Positions 43,017 to 52,495 of a stretch of 64,000 bases of DNA are shown in pieces. Numbering within the stretch: position 1 is the stretch's first letter; every line of letters begins with the position of its first letter. Below the pieces are notes generated by a model. That model had not been told where the DNA came from. It worked only from the letters and a program-made list of their open reading frames with translations, and made no database searches. The DNA comes from Zymobacter sp047495495. Lineage in GTDB: Bacteria > Pseudomonadota > Gammaproteobacteria > Pseudomonadales > Halomonadaceae. The DNA lies in NCBI RefSeq assembly GCF_047495495.1, contig NZ_CP179930.1:2604001-2668000 (forward strand), read 5' to 3'. The translations under genes were made by a program, and so were the position numbers.

Positions 43017-43035
43017 AGGCCGCCAAGAGCGGCCT
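43017..43035 (+). promoter_or_regulatory. leader hairpin before hisS
   Basis: AGGCCGC and GCGGCCT pair around CAAGA, followed by TCTC and, six bases on, the hisS ribosome binding site AGGAG. It may be a small attenuator or may shield the translation start. Confidence 0.45.
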
Positions 43036-43050
43036 TCTCAGGAGTGAACA

Positions 43051-44328
43051 TTGAGCAAGTTGCAGGCTATCCGGGGAATGAACGACCTTCTGCCCACCGA
43101 CTCTCCGGTCTGGCAGTATCTTGAGGCCCAGTTCCGCACGCTGATGTCGCGCTACGGCTACAGCGAGATCCGCACCCCGATCGTTGAACAGACCTCTCTC
43201 TTCAAGCGTTCCATCGGTGAAGCTACTGACGTCGTCGAGAAGGAAATGTACACCTTCGACGACCGCAACGGCTCCAGCCTGACGCTGCGTCCCGAGAACA
43301 CCGCCGCCGTCGTGCGCGCGGCCCTGCAACACAGCCTGCTGCACCATCAAACCCAGCGCTTGTGGTACCTCGGCCCGATGTTCCGTCACGAACGTCCGCA
43401 GAAAGGCCGCTACCGCCAGTTCCACCAGTTCGGTGTCGAAACCTTCAACATGGAAGGCCCGGACATCGACGCGGAACTCATCCTGCTGACCGCTCGTCTG
43501 TGGGATCAGCTGGGCATGCGCGACAAGGTTACTCTTGAACTCAACTCGCTCGGTTCCAACGACGCGCGCGCAGCCTACCGCGAGCTGCTGGTCAGCTATC
43601 TTGAACAGCACAAAGACGTGCTGGACGAAGATTCGCTCCGTCGCCTCGGCACCAACCCGCTGCGCGTCCTCGACAGCAAAAACCCGGCCATGGCCGAGAT
43701 GCTGGCAGGCGCACCGAAGCTGATCGATCACCTCGACCCCGAGTCGCTCGAACACTTCGAACAGCTCAAGCAGCGTCTCGACGAAGCGGGCATCGCTTAT
43801 GTGGTCAATCCGCGCCTGGTACGCGGCCTCGACTACTACAGCCGCACCGTCTTCGAATGGACAACGACGGCACTCGGCAGCCAAGGCACCGTCTGTGCTG
43901 GCGGCCGCTATGACGGCCTCGTTGAACAGCTCGGCGGCAAAGGCGTACCGGCCGTGGGCTTCGCCATGGGCGTGGAACGTCTGGTACTGCTGCTGGAAGC
44001 ACTCGAACTGATTCCGGCAGAAGCGACCCAGACACTAGACGTCTACCTGACCGCACTGGGCGACACGGCACGCCAGAAGGCAATGGCACTGGCTGAAAAC
44101 CTGCGTGATGCACTGCCGGCGGTTCGCCTGCAACTTCACTGCGGCGGTGGCAGCTTCAAGCAACAACTCAAGAAAGCAGACCAGAGTGGCGCGACACTGG
44201 CCTTGATCTTGGGTGAAGAAGAATGCGAGTCCGGCACGGCTGGCATCAAGTTCCTGCGCGAAGAACGTGAGCAGGAAACCGTGGCTCAGGATGCACTGGC
44301 TGAACGACTGGCGGCCATCCTCGCGTAA
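43051..44328 (+). CDS. hisS: histidyl-tRNA synthetase
   Basis: A 425-residue class II synthetase. Motif 2 is MFRHERPQKGRYRQFHQFG, the His A loop is LVRGLDYYSRTVFEW, motif 3 is AVGFAMGVERL, and the anticodon domain begins near 330. The start is a TTG at 43051, fixed by AGGAG seven bases upstream and the family N-terminus SKLQAIRGMNDLLP. Confidence 0.98.
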   Translation: MSKLQAIRGMNDLLPTDSPVWQYLEAQFRTLMSRYGYSEIRTPIVEQTSLFKRSIGEATDVVEKEMYTFDDRNGSSLTLRPENTAAVVRAALQHSLLHHQTQRLWYLGPMFRHERPQKGRYRQFHQFGVETFNMEGPDIDAELILLTARLWDQLGMRDKVTLELNSLGSNDARAAYRELLVSYLEQHKDVLDEDSLRRLGTNPLRVLDSKNPAMAEMLAGAPKLIDHLDPESLEHFEQLKQRLDEAGIAYVVNPRLVRGLDYYSRTVFEWTTTALGSQGTVCAGGRYDGLVEQLGGKGVPAVGFAMGVERLVLLLEALELIPAEATQTLDVYLTALGDTARQKAMALAENLRDALPAVRLQLHCGGGSFKQQLKKADQSGATLALILGEEECESGTAGIKFLREEREQETVAQDALAERLAAILA

Positions 44329-44442
44329 GCTCGCGCGATGGCCTTTCTGGCATGATCGAACGACAGGTGCTCCTCGCAGCCAATGCGCGGGGAGCACCGC
44401 CCGATGAAATGACGACGCTAGCCTGAAGCAAGGAGAATGTGC

Positions 44443-45102
44443 GTGGCGCAGAAGCTCAAAGACACCCAACCGATGGACGCGGCTGGCCTGTGGAAACGCT
44501 ATGGCAACACGCTGCTGACTGTGGTCGTGCTGGTATTACTTGCCGTCGTAGGGTGGCGGCAGTGGCAGCAGTATCAGTACAAGCAGGAAGTGGCGGCTGG
44601 CCAGAACTTCGAAGCGCTGGTGATGCTGGCGTCCTCATCGGCATCACCGATCGACGAACAGAAGACTCAGCAGATCAACGATCTGGTCAAACGGATCACG
44701 GAAGATCACGCCAACCTGCTGTATGCCGACTTGGCACGCCTGATCCAAGCCCGTGTTGCCGTAGATGCCGGACAGCTCGACATCGCGATGGCCACGCTGC
44801 GTACTGAGATGGCGCAGGGCCACGACGACTTCTCGAAAGGCCGTGCTCGTATCGAATTGGCACGCCTGCATAACGATCGTCAGCAGTACAGCGAAGCGCT
44901 GGGACTGCTGGGCGAAGGCATTCCTGAAGGGCTGATGCCACAGATGCTGGAAGTGCGTGGTGATGCACTGAAAGGACAAGGCCATACTGCCGAAGCACGT
45001 GAAGCGTGGCAGAAAGCATTGGACCAAGCGAAGGAACAGAATACCGTTCTGTACGGTCTGAAGCTCAAACTGGACGATCTGACGGCTGAGGAGAATCGCT
45101 GA
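44443..45102 (+). CDS. yfgM: YfgM, Sec-associated TPR membrane protein
   Basis: A 219-residue protein with one N-terminal membrane segment (about 21-38) and a periplasmic TPR-like domain (ARIELARLHNDRQQYSEAL). YfgM works with the PpiD chaperone at SecYEG. The GTG at 44443 is preferred over the ATG at 44437 because AGGAG then has a seven-base spacing. Its stop overlaps the bamB start by one base. Confidence 0.93.
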   Translation: MAQKLKDTQPMDAAGLWKRYGNTLLTVVVLVLLAVVGWRQWQQYQYKQEVAAGQNFEALVMLASSSASPIDEQKTQQINDLVKRITEDHANLLYADLARLIQARVAVDAGQLDIAMATLRTEMAQGHDDFSKGRARIELARLHNDRQQYSEALGLLGEGIPEGLMPQMLEVRGDALKGQGHTAEAREAWQKALDQAKEQNTVLYGLKLKLDDLTAEENR

Positions 45103-46277
45103 TGGCAGGCTTTACCCACGTATTCAACCGCACGGCGCTGTGCGCTGCGGCGGCCGCCATAGCCCTGCTGTCAGGCTGCTCTGGTAGCGTTCAACCCGAT
45201 CCCGCACCCAAGCCTTTGACCCACATCACCGAGACAACTCGTCTAGAAGGGCTGTGGTCGCACGGCATCGGCTCGCTGGGCCGCGCGGACTATCCCATCG
45301 CACCGGCGCTGGATAACGGCGTACTGTATGCCGCCAATGCCAAAGGTGTTCTGCAGGCCTTCCAAGCCGACAATGGCCGTCAGGTATGGGAACAGGCACT
45401 GCACGTACCGGTTTCCAGCCCGATCACAGCCGATGCCGGTCAGCTCTATCTCGGCACCCGTAAGGGCGAAGTGCTAGCACTCGATGCAAGCAACGGTGCG
45501 CTGCGCTGGCGCGCGCAGGTAGCCAGCGAAGTGCTGACGGCACCTCAGGTCAACTCGCAGCTGGTACTGGTGCAGAGCGGCGACGGCACGCTGACTGCGC
45601 TGGATCGCCTCACCGGGCATGTCCAGTGGGTCTATGCAGCGTCGCAACCGACCCTGACGCTGCGCACTCCGAGTACGCCACGCACCATCGACCCCGTGAC
45701 CTTCGCTGGTTTCTCGAACGGTCGTCTGGCGCTGTTCGCCAACAATGACGGTCACATGATGTGGGATATGCGCTTGGCTATTCCGCGCGGTGCTTCCGAA
45801 ATCGACCAGTTGACCGATGTCAGCGGCCAGCCCGTACTGACCGAACACGGCCATCTGTTCGCGACCAGCTATCACGGCCAGCTGGTATCGCTCAACGTGC
45901 GCACGGGTGAACCGCTGTGGAGCCATGACCTGTCGAGCTACCGCTCTCCGGTCTACGCCAACGGCACCCTGTACGTTGTGGATGATCGCAGCCACCTGAT
46001 CGCCTTCGATGCCGCCAATGGCGCGCCTCACTGGACGAACGACACGCTCGAGGGTCGCAACCTGACGGCACCGCTGGTGATCGGCCAGCAGCTAGTGGTC
46101 GGTGATCTGGACGGCTATCTGCACGTCATCAACGCCGCAACGGGCGAGCTGGAAGGTCGTCGCAAGGCGGGCGGCAACGGTATTGCGCTGACACCGCTGA
46201 GTGACGGCGAACGCATCTTCGTCATGACGCAGGACGGTCATCTGATCGCCTATCGTCTGGCGGCACGCAACGCCTAA
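45102..46277 (+). CDS. bamB: outer membrane assembly lipoprotein BamB
   Basis: A 391-residue lipoprotein of the BAM complex. The signal peptide ends at LLSGC (Cys26). The rest is an eight-bladed beta-propeller of PQQ-like repeats (GVLYAANAKGVLQAFQADNG; LYLGTRKGEVLALDASNG; GTLYVVDDRSHLIAFDAANG). It binds BamA and outer-membrane substrates in the periplasm. Translationally coupled to yfgM. Confidence 0.96.
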   Translation: MAGFTHVFNRTALCAAAAAIALLSGCSGSVQPDPAPKPLTHITETTRLEGLWSHGIGSLGRADYPIAPALDNGVLYAANAKGVLQAFQADNGRQVWEQALHVPVSSPITADAGQLYLGTRKGEVLALDASNGALRWRAQVASEVLTAPQVNSQLVLVQSGDGTLTALDRLTGHVQWVYAASQPTLTLRTPSTPRTIDPVTFAGFSNGRLALFANNDGHMMWDMRLAIPRGASEIDQLTDVSGQPVLTEHGHLFATSYHGQLVSLNVRTGEPLWSHDLSSYRSPVYANGTLYVVDDRSHLIAFDAANGAPHWTNDTLEGRNLTAPLVIGQQLVVGDLDGYLHVINAATGELEGRRKAGGNGIALTPLSDGERIFVMTQDGHLIAYRLAARNA

Positions 46278-46297
46278 GCGTTATCAAACGCACAGGT

Positions 46298-46336
46298 ACG
46301 AAGGCGGAGTTTCCTAGTAAAGGACTCCGCCTTCGT
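46298..46336 (+). terminator. hairpin after bamB
   Basis: A 13-bp perfect stem (ACGAAGGCGGAGT) with a 13-base loop, 20 bases after the bamB stop. The T-run is poor, but position and stability suit the end of the hisS-yfgM-bamB transcript. Confidence 0.65.
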
Positions 46337-46600
46337 GCATGTTTCAGCACGTTGCGGTACCCTTGCCCGCTACCATGGCATCTTGTTATGCCACGAACAC
46401 TGCATGATCACGGACGCAAGTGATATCATGCCGCTCAATCTGATAGCAGCTCATGCCCTTTTCTGCAGCTCTGGCCGTGTGCCGGGCCTGCGCTGATGGG
46501 CCGTCGCGTGGCGCTACGCGTCGCATAGCCAAGCGCACCGCTGCTCATCGCGTGTCTACCTCCATTGCTTTGCAGCAATGACTATCGAGTTTTCATCATC

Positions 46601-48007
46601 ATGAATCCCGTTATCGCCCTCGTGGGCCGTCCCAATGTCGGCAAGTCCACGCTCTTCAACCAGCTGACCCGTTCTCGCGATGCCATCGTCGCGGACTTTC
46701 CGGGTCTGACTCGCGACCGGCAATACGGTAACGGCCAGCTGGGCAACAAACCGTTCACCGTCATCGACACCGGCGGTATCACAGGTGACGAACAGGGTAT
46801 CGACGCGGCGATGGCCGAGCAGTCACTGCTCGCCATCGACGAAGCCGACATCGTGCTGTTCTTGGTCGATGCACGTGCGGGCCTGACCCCGACCGACATG
46901 TCGATCGCCAACCACCTGCGCATCAACCGCAAGAAGACGTGGCTGGTGGTCAACAAGGTCGATGGCCTGCAGGAAGACATCGCCACCGCCGAGTTCCATG
47001 AACTGGGGCTGGGCGAGACATGGCCGATCGCGGCTAGCCACGGTCGTAACGTCACCCAGCTGATCGACATCGTGCTGGAGCCGTTCCCGGAACTCTCTGA
47101 AGAAGAGATGCACCCGGAACTGGATCAGCGCGGTATCCGCATCGGTGTCGTTGGTCGCCCCAACGTGGGTAAATCAACGCTGGTCAACCGCTTGTTGGGC
47201 GAAGACCGCGTCGTCGTGTTCGACAAGGCCGGCACCACCCGTGATGCCATCGAGATTCCCTTCGAGCGCCGCGGCAAGCCATATGTACTGGTCGATACCG
47301 CCGGTATCCGCCGCCGCAAGAACGTCACGGAAATCGCCGAGAAGTTCTCGATCGTCAAGACGCTCGAAGCGATCAAATCGTGTAACGTCGCGGTCATGGT
47401 GCTTGACGCCCGTACCGGGCTGGTCGAACAGGACCTGCACCTGCTGGACTACGTGCTGACCTCTGGCCGCGCGCTGGTACTGGCCGTCAATAAGTGGGAT
47501 GGACTGGAAGCGGAAGCGAAAGAAAAGATGCGCGCTGAAATCAAGCGCCGCCTGGGCTTCGCCGACTATGCCGACCTGCACTTCATTTCGGCACTGCACG
47601 GTACCGCGGTAGGCGATCTATACCCGTCAATCGAACGCGCCTATGCCAGTGCCACGGCCCGCTGGAGCACTAACCGTCTGACTACGCTGCTGCAGGACGC
47701 CGTACGCGAACACCAGCCGCCAATGGTCAACAGCCGTCGCATCAAGCTGCGCATGGCCCACCAGGGCGGCAGCAACCCGCCGATCATCGTCGTGCACGGT
47801 AACCAGACCAACTCGCTGCCGGAAGCCTACAAGCGCTACCTGACCAACACCTTCCGCAAGGTGCTGAAGGTCAAAGGCACACCGATCCGCTTCGAGTTCC
47901 GCTCAGGCTCGAACCCGTTCGATAAGAACTCTGGCGATAACGATCGTGAGCGTGCGAAAGCGCGCCAGCTGGCACGCACGAAAGAAGCGCGCCGCAGCCG
48001 TCGCTGA
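46601..48007 (+). CDS. der: ribosome biogenesis GTPase Der
   Basis: A 468-residue GTPase with two G domains (GRPNVGKST at residues 8-16 and again near 190; switch DTGGI and DTAGI; NKVD and NKWD) and a C-terminal KH-like domain ending in a basic tail. It is required for 50S maturation. The ATG at 46601 begins the family sequence MNPVIALVGRPN. A 264-bp region upstream separates it from bamB, so it probably has its own promoter. Confidence 0.98.
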   Translation: MNPVIALVGRPNVGKSTLFNQLTRSRDAIVADFPGLTRDRQYGNGQLGNKPFTVIDTGGITGDEQGIDAAMAEQSLLAIDEADIVLFLVDARAGLTPTDMSIANHLRINRKKTWLVVNKVDGLQEDIATAEFHELGLGETWPIAASHGRNVTQLIDIVLEPFPELSEEEMHPELDQRGIRIGVVGRPNVGKSTLVNRLLGEDRVVVFDKAGTTRDAIEIPFERRGKPYVLVDTAGIRRRKNVTEIAEKFSIVKTLEAIKSCNVAVMVLDARTGLVEQDLHLLDYVLTSGRALVLAVNKWDGLEAEAKEKMRAEIKRRLGFADYADLHFISALHGTAVGDLYPSIERAYASATARWSTNRLTTLLQDAVREHQPPMVNSRRIKLRMAHQGGSNPPIIVVHGNQTNSLPEAYKRYLTNTFRKVLKVKGTPIRFEFRSGSNPFDKNSGDNDRERAKARQLARTKEARRSRR

Positions 48008-48038
48008 GATCGGTAGGGTGTTGATAAGCACCTGACAT

Positions 48039-48076
48039 AGAAAGGCCCCGGAATCACAGGATTTCGGGGCCTTTCT
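48039..48076 (+). terminator. terminator after der
   Basis: A 17-bp stem (AGAAAGGCCCCGGAATC with one G-T) around ACAG. The right arm ends CCTTTCT. Confidence 0.88.
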
Positions 48077-48229
48077 GCATCTAACCGGGTGTGGATAAGT
48101 GAGTCTTTTCCGCGATCATGATCTCTCCATGCCGTGTTCATCGCGTTGCCCACTTGGAATGACTACGATGAACCTCATACGGTTAGCTAAATCTGCAACG
48201 CTCATTGGCGACTCACTGTGGAGCAAACG

Positions 48230-48967
48230 ATGTCACATTCACACAAAACAGCACTCGTCACCGGCGCATCAAGGGGTATCGGCAGAGCCATTGCTGAACG
48301 CCTAGCGCTCGATGGCTTCACCGTTATCGTCAATTATCAGGGCAGTAAAGCCAAGGCAGAAGAGGTTGTCGCATCAATAGAAGCGAAGAATGGACGCGCT
48401 GTCGCGATTCAAGCCGACATTGCAGATGCCAATGACGTTACGGCACTGTTTAACGCTGCGGTAGCGCTTAACGGTCGACTTGACGTGGTTGTGCATAACG
48501 CCGGTGCTATATCGACAGCACCTATCGCGCTCGACAGTCTGGTGGAAATGGATCGAATGCTACACGTCAACCTGCGCGGCGCTTTCTTGGTGCTGGCACA
48601 AGCGGCGCAGCACGTCGCATCAGGTGGCAGCATCATCGCGCTATCCTCCAGTGTCATTGCAAAATCCTTCCCAGGATACGGGCCTTATATCGCGTCCAAG
48701 GCCGGCGTAGAAGGGCTTGTGCGCGTGCTAGCCAACGAGCTTCGAGGGAAGAATATAACAGTGAATGCCGTTGCTCCGGGTCCAGTAGGCACCGACCTGT
48801 TCTACGAAGGGAAAAGCGATGAACTTGTCGACACCCTTGCCCACCAGAGCCCACTTGAGCGCATCGGCACACCCGAAGAAATTGCGGGCGTAGTGGCCAT
48901 GCTGGCCGGCCCCGATGGACGCTGGGTAAATGCGCAAATCGTGCGCACCAACGGCGGCTTTGCCTGA
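48230..48967 (+). CDS. short-chain dehydrogenase/reductase
   Basis: A 245-residue classical SDR with NAD(P)-binding TGASRGIG (residues 12-19), NAG near 90, the catalytic Ser in ALSSS, and Tyr-Lys in YIASK. The absence of an acidic residue at the end of the second strand (VIVNYQGS) suggests preference for NADP. GGAG lies six bases before the ATG. It resembles FabG-like or YgfF-like reductases; the substrate is unknown. It stands alone after the der terminator. Confidence 0.88.
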   Translation: MSHSHKTALVTGASRGIGRAIAERLALDGFTVIVNYQGSKAKAEEVVASIEAKNGRAVAIQADIADANDVTALFNAAVALNGRLDVVVHNAGAISTAPIALDSLVEMDRMLHVNLRGAFLVLAQAAQHVASGGSIIALSSSVIAKSFPGYGPYIASKAGVEGLVRVLANELRGKNITVNAVAPGPVGTDLFYEGKSDELVDTLAHQSPLERIGTPEEIAGVVAMLAGPDGRWVNAQIVRTNGGFA

Positions 48968-49032
48968 AACGCACAGGCACCAGAAGACGCTACCAAGCCG
49001 ATCCGCTCGGTAGCGTGTTGCAGCAATGCATG

Positions 49033-49926
49033 TTACTTCACAGAAGTGGCGCCCTGCTGCCCTACCCACTGACATGCAAACTGCCACGCAGCGCGCCCAT
49101 TGCGCACCCCGCGCAGCAAGGCATAGCGATGCGCTTCTTCTGCTGCCTCGTCGCTCCATGTACCACCTAGATGGGCGACCCAGTGCTCACAGACGTTAAG
49201 GAAGTGCTGCTGGTCGAACGGATGAAATGCCAGCCACAGACCGAAGCGATCCGACAGCGAGACTTTCTCTTCCACTGCATCGCCGTGATGCAGTTCACCA
49301 TTGACGATGTGCGTGTCTTCGTTGTCCTTGCCCGACTCGGGCAGCAGGTGGCGACGGTTGGAAGTCGCATAGATCAGCACATTGTCGGGCGGCCCGGTCA
49401 GTGTGCCATCGAGCACGCTCTTGAGCGCTTTGTAGGCATCATCGCTGCCTTCGAACGACAGATCATCGCAGTAGACAATGAAACGGTAAGGCTCATCACG
49501 CAGCCGCGCTACCAGCACCGGCAGGCCGATCAGGTCATAGCGATCAACCTGGATCAGGCGCAGCCCTTCACCGCTCAGCTCGTTGATCAGGGCTCGCACG
49601 ATGGAGGATTTCCCCGTACCGCGCGCGCCCCACATCAGCGCGTGGTTAGCGGGCAGCCCTGCCAGAAAGGCTTGGGTATTACTCAACAGTGCATTCTTCT
49701 GACGCTCAATGCCCAACAGGCCATCGAAGCGCACGTCATCGCGCGGCGTCACGGGTACCAACTGACCGCCACCCGTGGAATGCCGCTGCCACAGCGCAGC
49801 GATATCGCGCGACCAGTCGATCGACGCCTGCGCGGGCGGCAACAGCGGCTCAATACGGTCGAGCACTTCCAGCAGTCGATCTCTCAAACGACGGCGGGTA
49901 GCAAAATCAGCAGAGGGGGTCGTCAT
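49033..49926 (-). CDS. DUF815 family AAA ATPase
   Basis: A 297-residue ATPase with Walker A WGARGTGKSS (about 110-120), Walker B FIVYCDDLSFE, sensor YATSNRRHLLP, and a C-terminal lid with NGRAAWQFACQW. This is the DUF815 family, of unsettled function. AGGAG five bases before the ATG at 49926 fixes the start. It lies downstream of aroE on the same strand, about 100 bases away. Confidence 0.9.
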   Translation of the reverse strand: MTTPSADFATRRRLRDRLLEVLDRIEPLLPPAQASIDWSRDIAALWQRHSTGGGQLVPVTPRDDVRFDGLLGIERQKNALLSNTQAFLAGLPANHALMWGARGTGKSSIVRALINELSGEGLRLIQVDRYDLIGLPVLVARLRDEPYRFIVYCDDLSFEGSDDAYKALKSVLDGTLTGPPDNVLIYATSNRRHLLPESGKDNEDTHIVNGELHHGDAVEEKVSLSDRFGLWLAFHPFDQQHFLNVCEHWVAHLGGTWSDEAAEEAHRYALLRGVRNGRAAWQFACQWVGQQGATSVK

Positions 49927-50030
49927 GATGGCTCCTATTGTCATTATTGGAATATGAGAAGCAGAGTACCGCAACACGGCCTTTGCATGACACGCACAGC
50001 GGCATCGACATGCAAAGGAACCCTTCGTGG

Positions 50031-50852
50031 TCAGGCGCTCAGGGACGCACGCATTTCAGCGTGAATTGGGGCCGTGTCCGGGCGCTTGTTGCGCCATAGC
50101 AGATAGGCCTCGGCCGCCTGTTCGACCAGCATGCCCAGCCCATCAACGGCCGTTGCGCCGTGCTCGCTGGCCCATGCCATAAACGGCGTGGGTTCCGCGC
50201 CGTACACCATGTCATAGGCGACGGCACCGTCCGCGAGGCAGTCGGCAGGCAGCGGCGGCAATGCACCGGACAGACTGGCACTGGTACCATTCAGCACCAC
50301 ATCCCACTGACCGGTAACGTCATCGTAGCCACCACCCGATACGTTGCCCTGCTCAGCGAACAGCTCAGCCAGTGCCTGTGCCTTAGCGGCAGTACGGTTG
50401 GCGATCATCAGCGCAGCGGGATGACGGTCAAGGAATGGCCCGAGAATGCCGCGCACGGCACCGCCAGCCCCGAGTACCAGCACACGCTTGCCTTCCAGCG
50501 AGATGCCCTGGCGATCAAGATCGCGCACCAGCCCAATGCCATCCGTATTGTCGCCGTACAAACGACCATCCTTGCCCACGATCAGCGTATTGACAGCACC
50601 CGCTTGCCGAGCGCGCTCGCTCACTACATCAGCGAGCCGCAAGGCATCTTCCTTGAATGGCACGGTCACGTTGCCGCCCAATCCCTGCTCCTGTTCGACA
50701 AACGCGCGAAGACTGCCCGCAAAGTCATCGACCGGCGGCTGGCGCGTTTCATAGCGCAGCGATTCACCCAGCTGGCGAGCGAATGCCTGATGAAGCTGAG
50801 GAGAACGGGAGTGCTTGATAGGGTTGCCAAATACAGCGTACAGCGCGGTCAC
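50031..50852 (-). CDS. aroE: shikimate dehydrogenase
   Basis: A 273-residue AroE: NADP-dependent reduction of 3-dehydroshikimate. It has the substrate site GNPIKHSRSPQLH, the catalytic Lys in NVTVPFKEDA, Asp in GDNTDGIG, the nucleotide loop LGAGGAVRG and the NADP-specific NRTAAKA. The GTG at 50852 (MTALYAVFGNP) has AAGGA upstream and matches family N-termini better than the GTG at 50882. Downstream of hemF in the same direction. Confidence 0.96.
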   Translation of the reverse strand: MTALYAVFGNPIKHSRSPQLHQAFARQLGESLRYETRQPPVDDFAGSLRAFVEQEQGLGGNVTVPFKEDALRLADVVSERARQAGAVNTLIVGKDGRLYGDNTDGIGLVRDLDRQGISLEGKRVLVLGAGGAVRGILGPFLDRHPAALMIANRTAAKAQALAELFAEQGNVSGGGYDDVTGQWDVVLNGTSASLSGALPPLPADCLADGAVAYDMVYGAEPTPFMAWASEHGATAVDGLGMLVEQAAEAYLLWRNKRPDTAPIHAEMRASLSA

Positions 50853-50919
50853 GGGCAGTTCCTTTGCGTCGGTGGGCTGCACACGAGGCAGCCCTGTGAA
50901 CTAAGGCAATGCCACGCAA

Positions 50920-51852
50920 CTAGCCCAGTTCAACCAGCCAGTCGCGAGGCGTCAGATAATCATACAGTCGAGCTTCAACAGAGCCGGGCTCCGGCGTCCA
51001 GGCATAGCGCCATTCTGCCATAGGCGGCATCGACATCAGAATCGACTCGGTACGCCCACCGCTCTGCAACCCGAAAAGGGTTCCCCGATCGTACACCAGG
51101 TTGAACTCAACGTAACGTCCGCGCCGATAGGCCTGAAAGGAGCGCTCGCGCTCACCGTAGGGTGTGTCGCGGCGACGCTCGACAATGGGTAGGAAAGCGT
51201 CGAGAAATGCATTGCCTACTGCCTGCTGAAGACCGAAGCAGCGCTCGAAGCCGCCTTCGTTGAGGTCATCAAAGAACAGGCCACCAACGCCCCGTGTTTC
51301 GTTGCGGTGCTTAAGAAAGAAATAGTCATCGCACCAGCGCTTGTAATCGGCATAGACCCGCTCACCGAACGGCGCACAGGCGCCGTGGGCGACACGGTGC
51401 CAGTGCAGCACATCGTCATCGTAGGGGTAGTAGGGCGTCAGATCGATGCCACCACCGAACCACCATACCGGCGCTTCCCCGGGGGCTTCGGCAATGAAAA
51501 AGCGCACGTTGCCGTGCGTGGTGGGAATATGAGGGTTGTGCGGGTGCAGCACCCACGACACGCCCATGGCGCTGAAACTACGCCCTGCCAAAGCAGGCCG
51601 CACCGCGGTGGCAGAAGGCGGCAGGCTGGCCCCGAACACGTGGGAGAAGTTGACGCCCCCTTTCTCGAATACTGCACCGTCAGTCATCACGCGCGTGCGA
51701 CCGCCGCCGCCCTGTTCACGCCGCCAGTCGTCTTCAACGAAGGACGCTCGCCCGTCAGCGGCTTCCAACCCTTCACACAGCCGATCCTGAAGGTTCAGCA
51801 GATACTGTTTCACGCGGGCCAGCTGTTCTGTAGCCGAAGGCTCGGTCGTCAT
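50920..51852 (-). CDS. hemF: oxygen-dependent coproporphyrinogen III oxidase
   Basis: A 310-residue HemF decarboxylating coproporphyrinogen III with oxygen. Typical stretches are FEKGGVNFSHVFG, WWFGGGIDLTPYYP, HRNETRGVGGLFFDDL and the C-terminal MSMPPMAEWRY. TAGGAG lies six bases before the ATG at 51852. Follows tsaC. Confidence 0.97.
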   Translation of the reverse strand: MTTEPSATEQLARVKQYLLNLQDRLCEGLEAADGRASFVEDDWRREQGGGGRTRVMTDGAVFEKGGVNFSHVFGASLPPSATAVRPALAGRSFSAMGVSWVLHPHNPHIPTTHGNVRFFIAEAPGEAPVWWFGGGIDLTPYYPYDDDVLHWHRVAHGACAPFGERVYADYKRWCDDYFFLKHRNETRGVGGLFFDDLNEGGFERCFGLQQAVGNAFLDAFLPIVERRRDTPYGERERSFQAYRRGRYVEFNLVYDRGTLFGLQSGGRTESILMSMPPMAEWRYAWTPEPGSVEARLYDYLTPRDWLVELG

Positions 51853-51895
51853 AAAGGCTCCTAACGCTTGGAGTTGCGGTATCCGTAAGTAAGGA

Positions 51896-52447
51896 TCAGG
51901 CGCGCAGCACATCGCCCGTCAGCACGTCGCGAATGACGCTGGGCCGCGCGCGGCCGCCCAGCTCCCCGGGCACGATCACGACCTCGCCCTGCCATTCAGC
52001 GCGGACAGCATCGGCACTGCGCATCGGCTCGTTGCCGGAGCGGTTGGCCGATGTTGAAATGATCGGGCCGCCAAAGGCCTCGGTCAGCGCCTTGACCAGA
52101 GGATGGTCGCTGACGCGCAGCGCCACCTTGTCATGCTGTCCCTTGACCAGCGGGTGCGTGCGCCCATTGTCCGGCACCAGCCATGTCACAGGGCCGGGCC
52201 AGCTGGCAAGCAAGCGTTCCCGCAAAGCGTCATCCAGTCCATCGAGCCACGGTTCGCTCTGGGCAACACTGCCCGCAATCAGGATCATTCCCTTGGCAGG
52301 ATTGCGCGCCTTGAGCGCGAGTAGACGCTCCAGCGCCGCAGGATTGTCAGGGTCGCAGCCCAATCCCCACACAGCTTCAGTGGGGTAGGCGATAACGGCT
52401 CCAGCGTGAAGAGCGGCCACAGCGTCGGCAACGGCAGCATGGGTCAT
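51896..52447 (-). CDS. tsaC: threonylcarbamoyl-AMP synthase TsaC
   Basis: A 183-residue YrdC-domain protein making threonylcarbamoyl adenylate for t6A37 of tRNA. It shows PTEAVWGLGCDP, KARNPAKGMILI, WPGPVTWLVP and the KALTEAFGGPIISTSANRSG region. Single domain, as in E. coli TsaC, not the longer Sua5 form. The ATG at 52447 is used. Confidence 0.95.
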   Translation of the reverse strand: MTHAAVADAVAALHAGAVIAYPTEAVWGLGCDPDNPAALERLLALKARNPAKGMILIAGSVAQSEPWLDGLDDALRERLLASWPGPVTWLVPDNGRTHPLVKGQHDKVALRVSDHPLVKALTEAFGGPIISTSANRSGNEPMRSADAVRAEWQGEVVIVPGELGGRARPSVIRDVLTGDVLRA

Positions 52448-52495
52448 GAGGCACACGTCCTACAGGATTACTCGGAAAATAGTCGTCAGGGCATT

